The position numbers and the translations under genes were made by a program. A stretch of 64,000 bases of DNA from Hyaloscypha bicolor E (Eukaryota > Ascomycota > Leotiomycetes > Helotiales > Hyaloscyphaceae). Below are positions 47,330-59,576 of this stretch, piece after piece (position 1 is the stretch's first letter; each line of letters opens with the position of its first letter). The notes under the pieces are model-generated. The model had not been told where the DNA came from, made no database searches, and worked only from the letters and a program-made list of their open reading frames with translations. The stretch is from positions 965,119-1,029,118 of the forward strand of contig NW_020194512.1 of the NCBI RefSeq assembly GCF_002865645.1, read 5' to 3'.

Positions 47330-47649
47330 TATTTTTAATTAATTCCATAATATCTTCTTTTGGCTTTATTATCTATTCCTATAATAATAAGTATAAAGGT
47401 AATCTTATAGCCTCCTTTTCTATTACTAGTAAATACTTAAAATATTTTAAATATTTGCTTATTAATTCTTTTACCTTATATACTATAGTATCTGGCAAGA
47501 AGAATTACGACTATTATAATAAGGGTTCTAAGTCTTATATATTAGTAAGTTCTTTAGCTTTAATATTTATTAAAGCTAATATAATTTCAGATTTCTTATT
47601 ACTTATTAGAGGCTTACTAGTTCTAGAAAGATATTATTATAATCTTTAA
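47330..47649 (+). other. Antisense open frame inside the younger gypsy element
   Basis: About 105 codons open on the plus strand, opposite to gag-pol, between pol and the 3' LTR in element sense. It contains KYLLINSFTLYTIVSGKKNY, DYYNKGSKSYILVSS (Tyr residues likely from Cys by RIP: CDRC-KGSKSC) and LIRGLLVLERYYYN. In a region where other frames hold stops every few codons this is unusually long. Antisense extra genes between pol and LTR are known from some fungal and plant gypsy elements. Whether this is one is inference. Confidence 0.35.
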
Positions 47650-50600
47650 GAAATTTCTTAAAATATATCCTAAATAGTATTATATTAATAAGAATAATAC
47701 TATTAATTAGGTTTTCGAAGACTAGAAAGATACTAATAAGCTTTAGAATTCTTCTTCCTATCTTAATAAGGCAAATAATAATACTATTTAGGTTAGTATC
47801 CTAAAGATAAGTTTTTTCTAATATATTTAGGTATTTACTAATTCCTTAAAGAAATACTATAATATCTATTTTTAAGATATTAATCTTATTACCGAGCTTA
47901 TTACCGAGATTACTAAGTAATCTATTACTAGTACTTTAAGTATTAATAATATAATACTTATAGCTATTTAGGACCTGACTTTAGAAATTCGGGCCTTTTA
48001 TAAGATATATATAGCTATTATAAGTTCCTTATTTACTTCTCTTAATATTCTTAATACTAATATTATTATAGTATAATTATATTTTATTAAGAGATAAGCG
48101 GATTCCGGAGAATATTAGCTAATTCTTTACTAAATCCTAAATAGGGCTAGTATTTAATATTCTTGCTTTAGGAATTAGAAATTTATAGAAATTAGAGTTT
48201 ATTTATTTAAGATACCTATAGCTAGTTTACCTATAATAAATCTTTCTTAATTCTAAATCTTTTTCTAATAATTTAAATATAATTCTTATAAGCCTTAATA
48301 AAATCCTAGAAAACCTTTATAAGTAAAAAATCCAGGAAAAGAATATCTTTATTATTATTCCGGGCTTTTTTTTAGCTATCTAGGTCCTCTCTTTTTTTTA
48401 AATAGCCTTTTTCTTAGTAATCTAGAATTTTTTTTAATCTTAAGAAATTATTAAAAGGTAATTTTGGATTCCAAACTATAATTTTAGTTATATAATTTTA
48501 GAAGTTTCTTAGAATTTTTAAGATTAGGAAAAGCAAGTAACTAGGTATTATAATCTTTAGGCCAGGCTTTTTATTTAATTAAATATTATTACTTCTTGCT
48601 TTTACTATTTTATTAGTAATTAATAATAGCTTTTATTTCCTATTTTTATTTTTTATTATTATTTACTAATTCCGGAAGTTCTTTAGAGAAATATAGGTAT
48701 AGTTCCTAATTCTTTTTTACTATATATTTTTTAAAAAGAGAAATATAGAAAGTTAGATATAAATAATTATATATACTTAGTAGTTCTAACTTATATACCG
48801 AATTACTAATATATTTAAGAATCCTAAATAGACTTATAAATTTTGGCTTAAGCTTTCTTACCTTAAGTTTAATATTTCTTATTAATAGTATTATTTAGGC
48901 TTTTTTAGAATAGTATTTAGCTAACTAGTACCTATTATAGTAGGTTTCCCGGTTATTTTATATATAATACTATAAATTCTTAAGCTTTCTCTATTTTATT
49001 TTAAGGATTTCTAGCTTTCTATATATAGCTAGTACTTTTTCTATAATCCTATTCTTAGGATTTTATAGAAGTTAAGAATAATATCTATAATATATATAAA
49101 AAGATATATTCTATAAAACCTAATATTTTGAGTTATTATATATAAATTCTATAAAAGATAACTTTTTAAACTAGTTATTTTTTTAGGTATTATAATAATA
49201 TCTTAGGTAGTATTTTAGGGTCTAGTTCTGCCTTTTTATCTAATTATTTATCTGAGGATAATAAGCTATACTTAAATACTATTTATATATTAAGTAAAAG
49301 TAGAAAGTAGACTAGAACTAGCTAGTAAATACTATTTCTTAATTAGAAATAATTCTATTAGAGAAGCTAAAAATCGAGAAAATATATTCCTATATAATCT
49401 TAGTAAGCTCTAGAGAATTAATAGTTTTATAATATATAATATATCTTACTATTTTAAAGTACTAGTTAATAACTATAAGAATTATATTAAAATTAGAACT
49501 TCCTGCCAGGTTTTTATATAGTAATAGACCTATAATAAAATCTATAGAGATCTTATTCTAGGGTCTCTTAGGCTATAATAAACTACTAAATAAACTATAT
49601 AGTAAATACCTCTTTACCTTAACTCTTTAGTAAATATTATATTCTTAATAATAATTATAAATATTTCTTTTTATATTCTCCTAATACCAGGATTTTCTAA
49701 GGAGCTCGAGAGTTTTCTTTATTTTATAGTATCTAGCTATTAGGTTATTATAATAAAGCTTTATAACTTCTTAATATAAAGCGGGATTATTAGGTATAAT
49801 AATTCTTAAATAGTACCTAAATAGGCCCGAATTATTTTTCTAGATTTCTTTTCTCTTAGTATCTTTTTTACTAAGTCTCTATTTTATAATATTCTAATAT
49901 TAAGAATTATTTCTCTGAGCTACCTGGATAATATTTAGAAGGAATTTAGATATAGAAGCTAGTACTATAGCTCTTTTAGTAGCTATATATATCTATATAC
50001 GGGAAATTAGGTATTTATAACTATCTAATTCAAAAACTCGGGAAACTAAGAAGTCTTTAGTTCCATTAAGTAATATAGTTATAAATACCCTTATTACCTT
50101 AGCTATAGTAGTAAAGCCTTTAAGGTATCTTTCTATATCTTGCTTCTTAACTAATTTTATAGTTAAGAGATCTATAAGATAATTTATTTATTTGTTTTAT
50201 AATAAATATTTCTTTTTAGCTATTATAAATATAATAAGTATTAAATAATGCCTATTTCAAAGAAAGAACTCTTTAGATATTTATAAGAACCTCTAAATTA
50301 TAATTATAAAAGCTTTTTTTAATTTATTCTAAAAGGTTAGAAGCCAAGTTATATTAATAGGACCTTTTTTATAATTAGGTCTTTTACTAGGTTTATTTAC
50401 TAGATTTGAGGCGCCTCTATAGTAAATAATATTAAAATTATATATTATAAGATATATTACCTAATATACTTAATAGCTCTCTAGATACTTTATTTCTATA
50501 AAGTATTAGAGGTTATTATAGTCTATAATAATCTTAATTATAAACCTAAACTCTTTAAGATAATAGTACTAATACTTAAAAGCTTTAATAATTATAAGTA

Positions 50601-53600
50601 GCTTTCTATTATAGGTATTATAGTTATATTTAGCTCCAGAGAGTTTCCGGAACTAGAATACTACTAGATACTAGTATTTTTTTAGGCTATTACTAGGATT
50701 AACTTATTATAAAATAGTATTAGTAATTATGAATTTTAATATATTAGTTTTAATATAAATCTTTTTAGAAAAGTCAAAATAGACTAAAACAGGTATTATA
50801 GTAAAAGCTTTTTTTAAAGTCTTAAAGCTTTTAGCCGCTTTATCTATTTATATAAAGAAACCGGATTTCTGGCTCTTTTCTATTTCTTTTAAGAGATCTA
50901 TTAAGCCTATAATTACCTGAGAGTAATAGTAAATAAATCTATAATAGAAATTAGTAAATCTAAGAAATATTTGAATATTATGAAATAATTCTGGTTCTGG
51001 CTATTTAATAATACTATAGACCTATTTAGAATCCGTATAAATATCTTTTATTCTAATAAGAAAGCCTAAAAATTCGATTTCCTTAATATTAAACTTATAT
51101 TTACTAAGTTTATAAAATAGATTATTTTTATATAGCCTAATAAGTATCTAGTAAATATAATTATAATATTTATTCTTATTTCGGGAATAAATAAGAATAT
51201 TATTTAAATAAATAATTATAAAATAATCTAGGAGTTCTATAAATATAGTATTAATATATACTTGAAATATGGCTAGTATATTAGCTAGCCTAAAAAGTAT
51301 TATAAGATATTTAAAATAGCTATAGCAGGTCCTAAAAGCTATTTTTATTTATATTTTTTATAAATTCTTATTTAATAATATATATTCTTAAGATCTAGCT
51401 TTATAAAGATCTTGGCTTTTCGGAGCTAGTTAAGGGTTTTATTAATAAGAGAAAGCAGATACTAATTCTTGATTATAACTTAGTTAAGTTTATAATAATT
51501 AATATAAAGGTATAATTCTTTATTTTTCTTGGGAATAAAAAGAATAGGTATTCTTACTAGGCTTTTATTAGGCCTTATCTAATATTTATAAAGTATATCC
51601 TATAAATATAGATATAATACTTCTAGTTAGGTTTCTAATAGATTATATAAAGGCCTATACGGGACTATACTATTTATATTAATAAAGTATTTAATACTAT
51701 TAAGATTAGGAAGTTCTGAAACTTTATTAGGGTTAAAAACTTCTAAGAAGTCTTTATATTTATTATTCCGGAAATAAATAAGTATTTCTAAGGCCCCTTT
51801 CCGAAAGATATTAATTTATTATATTAAAAACTTCTATTTAGTATTACTAGAACTATATAATAAAGCAGAGACCTAGTAATTATTATAAATATATAAAGCC
51901 TACTATCTAGGATAGTTATATTTGCCTTTAGTCAAAAATAAAACTTGAAATACTAGCTTAGGGTACTAGTTAAGCTTCTTACTAAATTCTTTTAGTATTA
52001 GGATCTTAATATTATTAGGCTATATAGGTATATATATTTATTATTTCTTAATATAGTTTATATATTATATAAGAATTACTTTATAAAATTCCATACTAAA
52101 AATGAGGCTATAAGAGCCAATATTCTTATACCTATAGAACCGGAGCTTAAAAAGATATATCTTGTTATAATTATTTATAATAAATATTTTAAGATTATAG
52201 GCTTAATAGACCTTAAATCTATTTTTATAAAAGATTATAAACTTTTAGTTATACTTAGCTAAGGTAGTAAAGCCCTAGCTTTAAGCCTAATTATTATTAA
52301 GGAAGTTATAGTCTAATCCGGTATTACTAAGTCTATTATATATCTCTAAGATATTTATTTCTGGCTATATTAATCTTATTTAAATAATTATATAAAATAA
52401 TATATCTTTTTTATTATAGCTAAAATTATTAATATTTAAGATTTAGTCTTTTCTTTTCCCTATTTCTTAGGAAAGTCTCTTCTAAAGTACTTTTTTATAG
52501 TAATAGTATTAATTTACTTCTATAAATGCCTTGACTTTTTTATAGTTTTGGCCTTATTAGGGTTTTACTAAGCCTATTTAATATATTTGAAATATTTTAT
52601 ATTTCCTAAGAAATATTTTTTCTATTTATAAGTCTAATAAATTATACCTAAAATAGAACTAGTATTTTATTAAGGCCTTAAAGGGGCCAAAGTATTACCT
52701 AAGAATTTCTTATATAATTTTCGGAACTTATTCTTCCTTTTTTAATAGCCTTATAAATTAGAATTTACTAAGTTAGAGTTCTTAGGGGCAGAATTACTTT
52801 TATTAGACTCTCTTATCTTTGCTTTCCTTAATTTGGGATAAATAGTATATTCTACTTTCTAAGCTTTCTTAAGCTATTTGGAAATAAATATTATCTTATT
52901 TTCTAAGAAAATAGATATAAGTATCTAATAAGTCTTATAGTTAGATAAAGTAGTATTAAGAGTCCGGACCTGGTCTCTTTTAGGATATAGGTTCTAGTTA
53001 ATTTTAAGACTAATTATTCAAGTATATAACTCGGTAACTATCTTACTATTCTTTTAATAAAGATCTCGGAATTCCTTAAAGATGTTTTATTAATAGGTTT
53101 AAAGTACTTAGAGTATATTAGCTAAATAGGCCTTGAATTACTTCTAATAGACCTTATATAATAATAGGCTTTGCTTTATTATAGCCTTCCAAATATTATA
53201 AGGTTTGTCCCTAAGAGTACTTATAATAGAGTTAATTCTAGAAGAGTATCTATTATAAGTTTAAGGCTAGATCCTAAAGACTGCCTTCTAGGAAAATACA
53301 AATATCCTCTATTTCTTAAGGAACTTTCTATAATATAAGTTAGGTATTCGGACCTTAAGAAGCTTCTCTTGGTCCAAATATATCTTTAGAATATTATATA
53401 GTGGCTCCTGATAAATAGTATTGAGATTACTCTTAAAGCTTATTATATTAGGAAAGAAAGTGAGTTCTAACTCTATTTCAGGAAGTTCCCTAGTAGGAAT
53501 TACTAAGGAAGAGAAAGTAGACTTATAAATAGAGTTTCTATAAGATATAGTAAACTATAAGATATTCCTGAGGGTACTCTTATATTACTCTAACTATAGG

Positions 53601-53937
53601 ATATACTAGTTAATTATATCTATTAATTCTTGCTTTTATTAGAGCACTTCGACTTTAGTATATAAGCCCTATTCCGTAGCTTGGGTGGTAGTAACTCGGG
53701 TATTAATCTCGGTATCTTGATTATTACCGGAATTATTTCCGTTATTATTACTAGCTCTTGGAGGCTCCTGAAAGGCCCTATTAAAAGTATTAGACGAGCC
53801 TTTGCTATTACCTATATCGGGATTAATCTGGTCGACTTCCTCTATAGGAATAGCTTTAGCAAGGGGTTATATATTTCACAGATTTCGAAATATAATTACT
53901 TATCAAACTACCTTCTTTAAAGGTAGAGAGATTAGCT

Positions 53938-54235
53938 TATAAGATATTTATTAGTAAGTAATAAGATAATAGAATGAATTAGTATATTATAAAACCATAG
54001 TATTAAATTCAGTATAGAACTAATCTCTGTCCCTCCTATAAGGTCCAGGGAAGCCCCCTCTAAATAGGAGGCCCCGATAGCATATATATAATTAGTGATT
54101 TATAAGCCTAATACATATGATATAAACAGTGGTTAGTTGGGATATCGAAGGGCTGCCGAACTCCCTGATTGACACCCGCGATATCCGAGGTTCGTCACAT
54201 GCCCTTAAGTCACGTGCGACCCTGCACACATCACA
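53938..54235 (-). repeat. LTR, right copy, of the younger gypsy element
   Basis: Starts TATAAGATA (mutated TGTGAGGTG) and ends ATCACA. Left part to about 54060 carries RIP transitions; the right part (CACCCGCGATATCCGAGG, CACGTGCGACC) is clean. Confidence 0.85.
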
Positions 54236-54610
54236 GTTCCCCTCGCCCCTGCAGAAAGAGCTTCCTGCTATATATACCCTCACCGGCAGAGTTACCTCCT
54301 ATCCTCACCTTCCCTCGAGCTAGTGTCTCTCTATACTAGAGTACAAGGTGTATGTGGTGGTCGTAATCTGGAAGGTTATTAAGTGGGATACGGTGCGAAA
54401 CAGAAGTGTGGTGGAGAGGGAGGCAATATACAAGTAGGGGGCATATTTTGGGATATATGTTACCATGGCCTGCTTGCAGGGCCCCTGGGAGTGAGATGTA
54501 AGCTCCTGGGGGAGAAGGATACTCCATACTAGTGGACTTCTTATTTGGGTAGCCTAGAATGGCTGTATTGCGACGAGGACGTCGTCTTTTGAAATCTGAA
54601 GGGGGGGACT

Positions 54611-54741
54611 TGTTACGTGGCACCAGTCACGTGGTGCCACTATACGTGACTTAGCGTGTAGCCAGTGCTTTTAGCCCGGCAGACAGCCTTCAGCTCAATT
54701 CAAGCTCTTTACCACTACTGCAATATTACCTTATTATAACA
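54611..54741 (+). repeat. 3' LTR of the split gypsy element
   Basis: 131 bp, nearly free of RIP; bounded by the polypurine tract on the left and the AAAGC duplication on the right. Confidence 0.85.
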
Positions 54742-55317
54742 AAAGCCCAAGAATTTAATTTCTTTAATATTAAATATATATTTATTAAATTTATAAAATA
54801 GTTTATTTTTATATAATCTAATAAGAATTTAATAAATATAATTATAGTATTTATTTTAATTTTAAAAATAAATAATTATAAAATAATTTAGAAGTTTTAT
54901 AAATATAATATTAATATATATTTAAAATATACCTGGTATATTAATTAGTTTAAAAGATATTATAAGATATTTAAAATAGTTATAATAGATTTTAAAAGCT
55001 GTTTTTTATTTATATTTTTTACGAATTCTTATTTAATATTATATATTTTTAAGATTTAGTTTTATAAAGATTTTTATTTTTTAAAGCTAATTAAAAGTTT
55101 TATTAATAAGAAAAAGCAAATATTAATTCTTAATTATAACTTAATTAAGTTTATAATAATTAATATAAAGATATAGCCTTTTATTTTTCTTAAAAATAAA
55201 AAGAATAAATATTTTTATAAGATTTTATTAAATCTTATTTAATATTTATAAAATATAATACTTTTAATTAAATTTTTATTAAATTATATATAAATTTATA
55301 TAGGATTATATTATTTA

Positions 55318-55545
55318 TATTAATAAAGTATTTATATTAATAAAGTATTTATATTAATAAAGTATTTATATTAATAAAGTATTTATATTAATAAAGTATT
55401 TATATTAATAAAGTATTTAATATTAATAAAGTATTTATATTAATAAAGTATTTAATATTAATAAAGTATTTATATTAATAAAGTATTTATATTAATAAAG
55501 TATTTATATTAATAAAGTATTTATATTAATAAAGTATTTAATATT
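55318..55545. repeat. Tandem array of an 18-bp unit, about 13 copies
   Basis: Unit TTTATATTAATAAAGTAT, a few copies 19 bp (extra A). The younger gypsy copy has a single unit at the matching place (about 51677-51700), so the array grew in the old copy only. Confidence 0.9.
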
Positions 55546-56660
55546 ACTAAAATTAGAAAATTTGGAAACTTTATTATTTTAAAAATATATAAATATTTCT
55601 AAGACTTTTTTTTCGAGAATATTAATTTATTATATTAAAAACTCTTATTTAATATTACTAGAATTATATAATAAAATAGAGATCTAAGAAGTTTATTATC
55701 TAAAATAATTATATTTGCTTTTAATTAAAAATAAAACTTGAAATACTAGTTTAGAATATAAGTTAAGCCTTTTTATTAAACTTTTTTCGTATTAGAATCT
55801 TAATATTATTAGGCTATATAAATATATATATCTATTATTTCTTAATATAATTTATATATTATATAAGTATTATTTTATAAAATTTTATATTAAAAATAAA
55901 GCTATAAAAGCTAATATTTTTATATTTATAAAACCGGAATTTAAAAGAATATATCTTATTATAATTATTTATAATAAATATCTTAAGATTACAAGTTTAA
56001 TAAATCTTAAATTAGTTCTTATAAAAGATTATAAATTCTTAATTATATTTAGCTAAAGTAATAAAGCTTTAGCTTTAAACCTAATTATTATTAAAAAAGT
56101 TATAATTTAATTTAATATTATTAAATTTATTATATATCTCTAAAATATTTATTTTTAATTATATTTATTTTATTTAAATAGTTATATAAAATAATATATC
56201 TTTTTTATTATAATTAAAATTATTAATATTTAAGATTTAGCCTTTTCTTTTTCTTATTTCTTAAAAAGATCTTTTTTAAAATACTTTTTTATAATAATAG
56301 TATAAATTTGCTTTTATAAATACCTTAATTCTTTTATAATTTTGGTTTTATTAGGGTTTTATTAAGCTTATTTATTATATTTAAAGTATTTTTTTAATTA
56401 TAAATTTAATAAACTATATTTAAAATAAAACTAGTATTATAATAAGGCCTAAAAGAGGCTAAAGTATTATTTAAGGAATTCTTATATAATTTTCGAAACT
56501 TTTTTTTTAATAGCTTTATGAATTAGAATTTATTAAGTTAAAATCTTTAAAAATAAAGTTATTCTTATTAAATTTCTTTATTTTTACTTTTCTTAATTTA
56601 GAATAAATAATATACTTTGCTTTTTAAGCTTTTTTAAGCTATTTAAAAATAAATATAAAT

Positions 56661-56841
56661 TATTATAAGATCAGGTTTCTAGGCTTAGAAAACAAGATAA
56701 AATAGTTTAATTCCGAGAATTCTAAACTAAAAAAAGAAGCTCTTTAGTATAAGAGCTTTAGTATTCTAAATACTATAGCTATATATATTATTGCATAGTC
56801 ACGTGACGCTAAATTTACTAGTAAAGTAATAGAATATAATA
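56661..56841. repeat. Solo-LTR-like insertion (181 bp) in the old gypsy copy
   Basis: Begins TATTATAAG and ends TATAATA, flanked by TAAAT/TAAGT (4 of 5). Absent from the matching place in the younger copy, which has about 25 other bases there. Its first ~75 bp resemble the LTRs of the 37.4-43.4 kb element and the left end of the 57.9-kb insertion. It retains an unmutated CACGTGACGC patch. Confidence 0.55.
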
Positions 56842-59178
56842 TAAGTATTTAATAAGTTTTATAATTAAATAAAATAATATCGAGAGTTTAAATCTAATTC
56901 TTTTTAAAATATAAATTCTAATTAATTTTAAAACTAATTATTCGAATATATAATTTAAATTTTATTTTTATTTTTTAATAAAAATCTCGAAGTTCTTTAA
57001 AAGTATTTTATTAATAGATTTAAAATACTTGAAATATATTAGTTAAATAAGCCTTAAATTACTTTTAATAAATCTTATATACTAGTAGGCTTTATTTTAT
57101 TATAGTTTTTTAAGTATTATAAAATTTGTTTTTAAAAGAACTTATAATAGATTTAATTTTTAGAAAAATACAAATATTTTTATTTTTTAAAGAACTTTTT
57201 ATAATATAAGTCAAGTATTTGAATTTTAAGAAATTTCTTTTAATTTAAATATATTTTTAAAATATTATATAATAATACCTAATAAATAATATTGAAATTA
57301 CTTTTAAAGCTTATTATATTAGGAAAGAAAATAGGTTTTAATCTTATTTTAAAGAATTCTTTAATAAGAATTTTTAAAAAAAAAACTTATAAATAAAGTT
57401 TTTATAAAATATAATAAATTATAAAAGATTTTAAAAAAATATTCTTGTATTATTTTAATTATAAAATATATTAATTAATTATATTTACTAATTATTACTT
57501 TTATTAAAATATTTCGACTTTAGTATATAAGCCTTATTTTATAGCTTAAATAATAATTTAGATATTAATTATAATATTTTAATTATTATTAGAATTATTT
57601 TTATTTTTATTACTAGTTCTTAAAGGCTTTTAAGGAACTCTATTAAAAGTATTTAAATAAGCCTTTATTATTATTTATATTAGAATTAATTTAATTAATT
57701 TTTTTTATAAAAATAACTTTAATAAAAAATTATATATTTTATAAATTTCGAGATATAATTACTTATTAAATTATCTTCTTTAAAAGTAAAGAAATTAGCT
57801 TATAAAATATTTATTAGTAAATAATAAAATAATAAAATAAATTAGTAAATTATAAAACTAATCTTTATTTCTCTTATAAGATTTAGAAAAGCTATTATAA
57901 GGCCTAAGCTCCGGGCTTAAAAAATAAATTAAAATAGCTTTATTCTAATAATACTAAACTAAGAAACAGGAGGGCGAAGACTCAATACCTGTACGCGGTG
58001 TCCTCTACGAACCTCCAGCTCTCGATTGAGAGTCTGCAGAGCCAAGATTGAGTCATATGACGACGACGAATATCCTCCTCCTCGCCGCCACTCCGCCCGC
58101 GGTACGACATATACGACTTCTAGTGGCCACTACGACGATAGGTTAACTAATACCTCACTGATAGAGCCTTAGTTCTGTCGCGTTCTGTTTGTATGGGCGA
58201 ATCCGCCACCGAAATCAGAGTTTTTACCCTACTTTGGTTAATACGATAATACCAGAATACGAATATATTAGGAAGGGTTTTGGATTTAGTTGGAACGAAA
58301 CGCATCGATAGTTACAGAGGACCTGGTTAGATTTAATATCTACTGTCTATTATAAGCGCCTCGAGCTTATAACTTCTCGCAAAGTACGAAGCCCCTTCCA
58401 TCGCCACTCCTTTGGACCTCAATTTCGGTTACGTCGTCCTATTCTTCTTTTCGTACCCTTTTCTAGCCAGGAGAGCCTTTCTTGCAATGAGTAGACGTTT
58501 CCCACGCCTCTATGGACCTGGAATGGTGGCTAGCGGATTCACGACGCCAAGTTTACTCTCTATAACTACGAATATTGTGGTATTATATCGGGTCTCGAAC
58601 TGAGGTTTGGGAGGGGGTATAAGGAGGATATTCGGGAAAGAGAGAGGTCGGAGACATAGCCTGGATACCTGCCCCTGTTACTGAATAGTATTAGGCTATA
58701 TAATAGTCCGTTATCTCGTACCGTTGACTCTTGGATTTAAGATCTAGGACCGGCGAACGGGTTACGTTGTACTAGCTGGTTTTCATGGTTTTTCCTGGCA
58801 GGGCAGTAGACGCAAATGACTAGAGTTTGTCTAGTTGTATGGGTAAGAACGTATAGGGATAGTCTTCCTTAACTAATGTGCCGAATGGATATCTAGGGGG
58901 CTCTGTATTATTAAAGGAATTTGGATTAGTAATAGAGAAGAACATACTAACTGAGGTCAGGTATTCTGGCTCATAGGCAGAGAGGACCTATAGTACTATA
59001 TAGTTGTAAACTAATAAAGCACGTTAAATGGAAAAAAAAAAATGGAAAAAAAAAGAAAAAAAAAAACTAAGAAACAAAATATATAAATATATAAATACTA
59101 GGCAAATATATAAACAAGTTTAGCCTAATATAGCCTAGTATATTACGAATAGGAAATATATAATAGCTATAAAATATA

Positions 59179-59262
59179 CGAGATCAGGGCCGCTTTACTA
59201 AAATTAAAACCTGGCGGCCCTATATAAGCTCCGGGGCCAGTTTTAATTTTGCCCTAATCTCG
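59179..59262. repeat. Imperfect hairpin, about 84 bp
   Basis: Left arm CGAGATCAGGGC .. AAAATTAAAAC .. CTGGC pairs with GGCCAGTTTTAATTTT GCCCTAATCTCG. A 9-base bulge sits in the left arm and the loop contains GGCCCTATATAAGC. It could be a tiny fold-back element or a structured RNA segment; there is no second copy here. Confidence 0.6.
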
Positions 59263-59576
59263 ATTCGAGATTAATTAGATAAAGCTCTCTCTCTATTTTT
59301 ATAAATTACTATACTCTTTAATTATATTTATAAAGCTCTCTCTCCCCTTTTATAGGCTATTTTAAGCCTTACCTTTACTTATTAAGCTTTTTCTTATTTA
59401 ATTTCCTCTCTTTCTTTTCCTTAATTATAGTTATATTATACTTATAAGCTCGTACTAATATAATATATAAGTATATAGGAAATATAAGTATATAGGAAAT
59501 ATTTTTTTAAGAGCTTTTATTTAAGTAATCCTCTATAGTTATAGGCCGGATTGCAAAGTTCAAGCCAAGCCTATAC

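Larger units (their letters stand above)
46410..54235 (-). mobile_element. Younger Ty3/gypsy copy (same family as the old one), TSD GTTCC
   Basis: 7826 bp. LTRs 46410-46708 (299 bp) and 53938-54235 (298 bp); GTTCC flanks at 46405-46409 and 54236-54240. Oriented on the minus strand: a pyrimidine tract (complement of a polypurine tract) follows the left LTR at 46710-46725. RT remnants read on the complement of about 51.56-50.9 kb: PIFFIPKKNKEL-like, YKLN, LISETL equivalent LINKTLN, LRKAKIFIKLDLKNIYY, then NFYYRF near the end. Gag-like region at about 52.5-53.9 kb. RIP is moderate: many CAA/CAG stops, but some CA pairs survive, and both outer LTR ends are almost clean. Confidence 0.82.
46204..54741 (+). 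mobile_element. Ty3/gypsy-type element with 131-bp LTRs, itself split by a nested copy; TSD AAAGC
   Basis: LTRs 46204-46334 and 54611-54741 (131 bp each) begin TGTTACGTGG (5' copy TATTACGTGG) and end TAACA (5' copy TAATA), exact inverted termini. AAAGC flanks both ends. Immediately before the 3' LTR is a polypurine tract GAAGGGGGGGAC, preceded by an open run AVLRRGRRLLKSEGGDLLRG, probably the C-terminal end of pol. So the element reads on the plus strand. Only about 205 bp of its 5' side and 506 bp of its 3' side remain visible around the nested insertion (46410-54235), so most of its gag-pol must have been deleted. The residual sequence is hardly mutated. Confidence 0.8.
54742..57892 (-). 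mobile_element. Old Ty3/gypsy copy, right segment (RT, gag, start of LTR)
   Basis: Continues 44050-46203. Collinear with 51.06-54.04 kb of the younger copy: RT region about 54.75-55.26 kb, gag side to about 57.75 kb, then the first ~95 bp of the LTR (from about 57.80 kb). It breaks off inside that LTR at 57892, where the 3.2-kb insertion begins; the rest of the LTR is at 61118-61320. Very heavy RIP. Internal changes versus the younger copy: an 18-bp repeat expansion (55318-55545) and a solo LTR (56661-56841). Confidence 0.72.
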
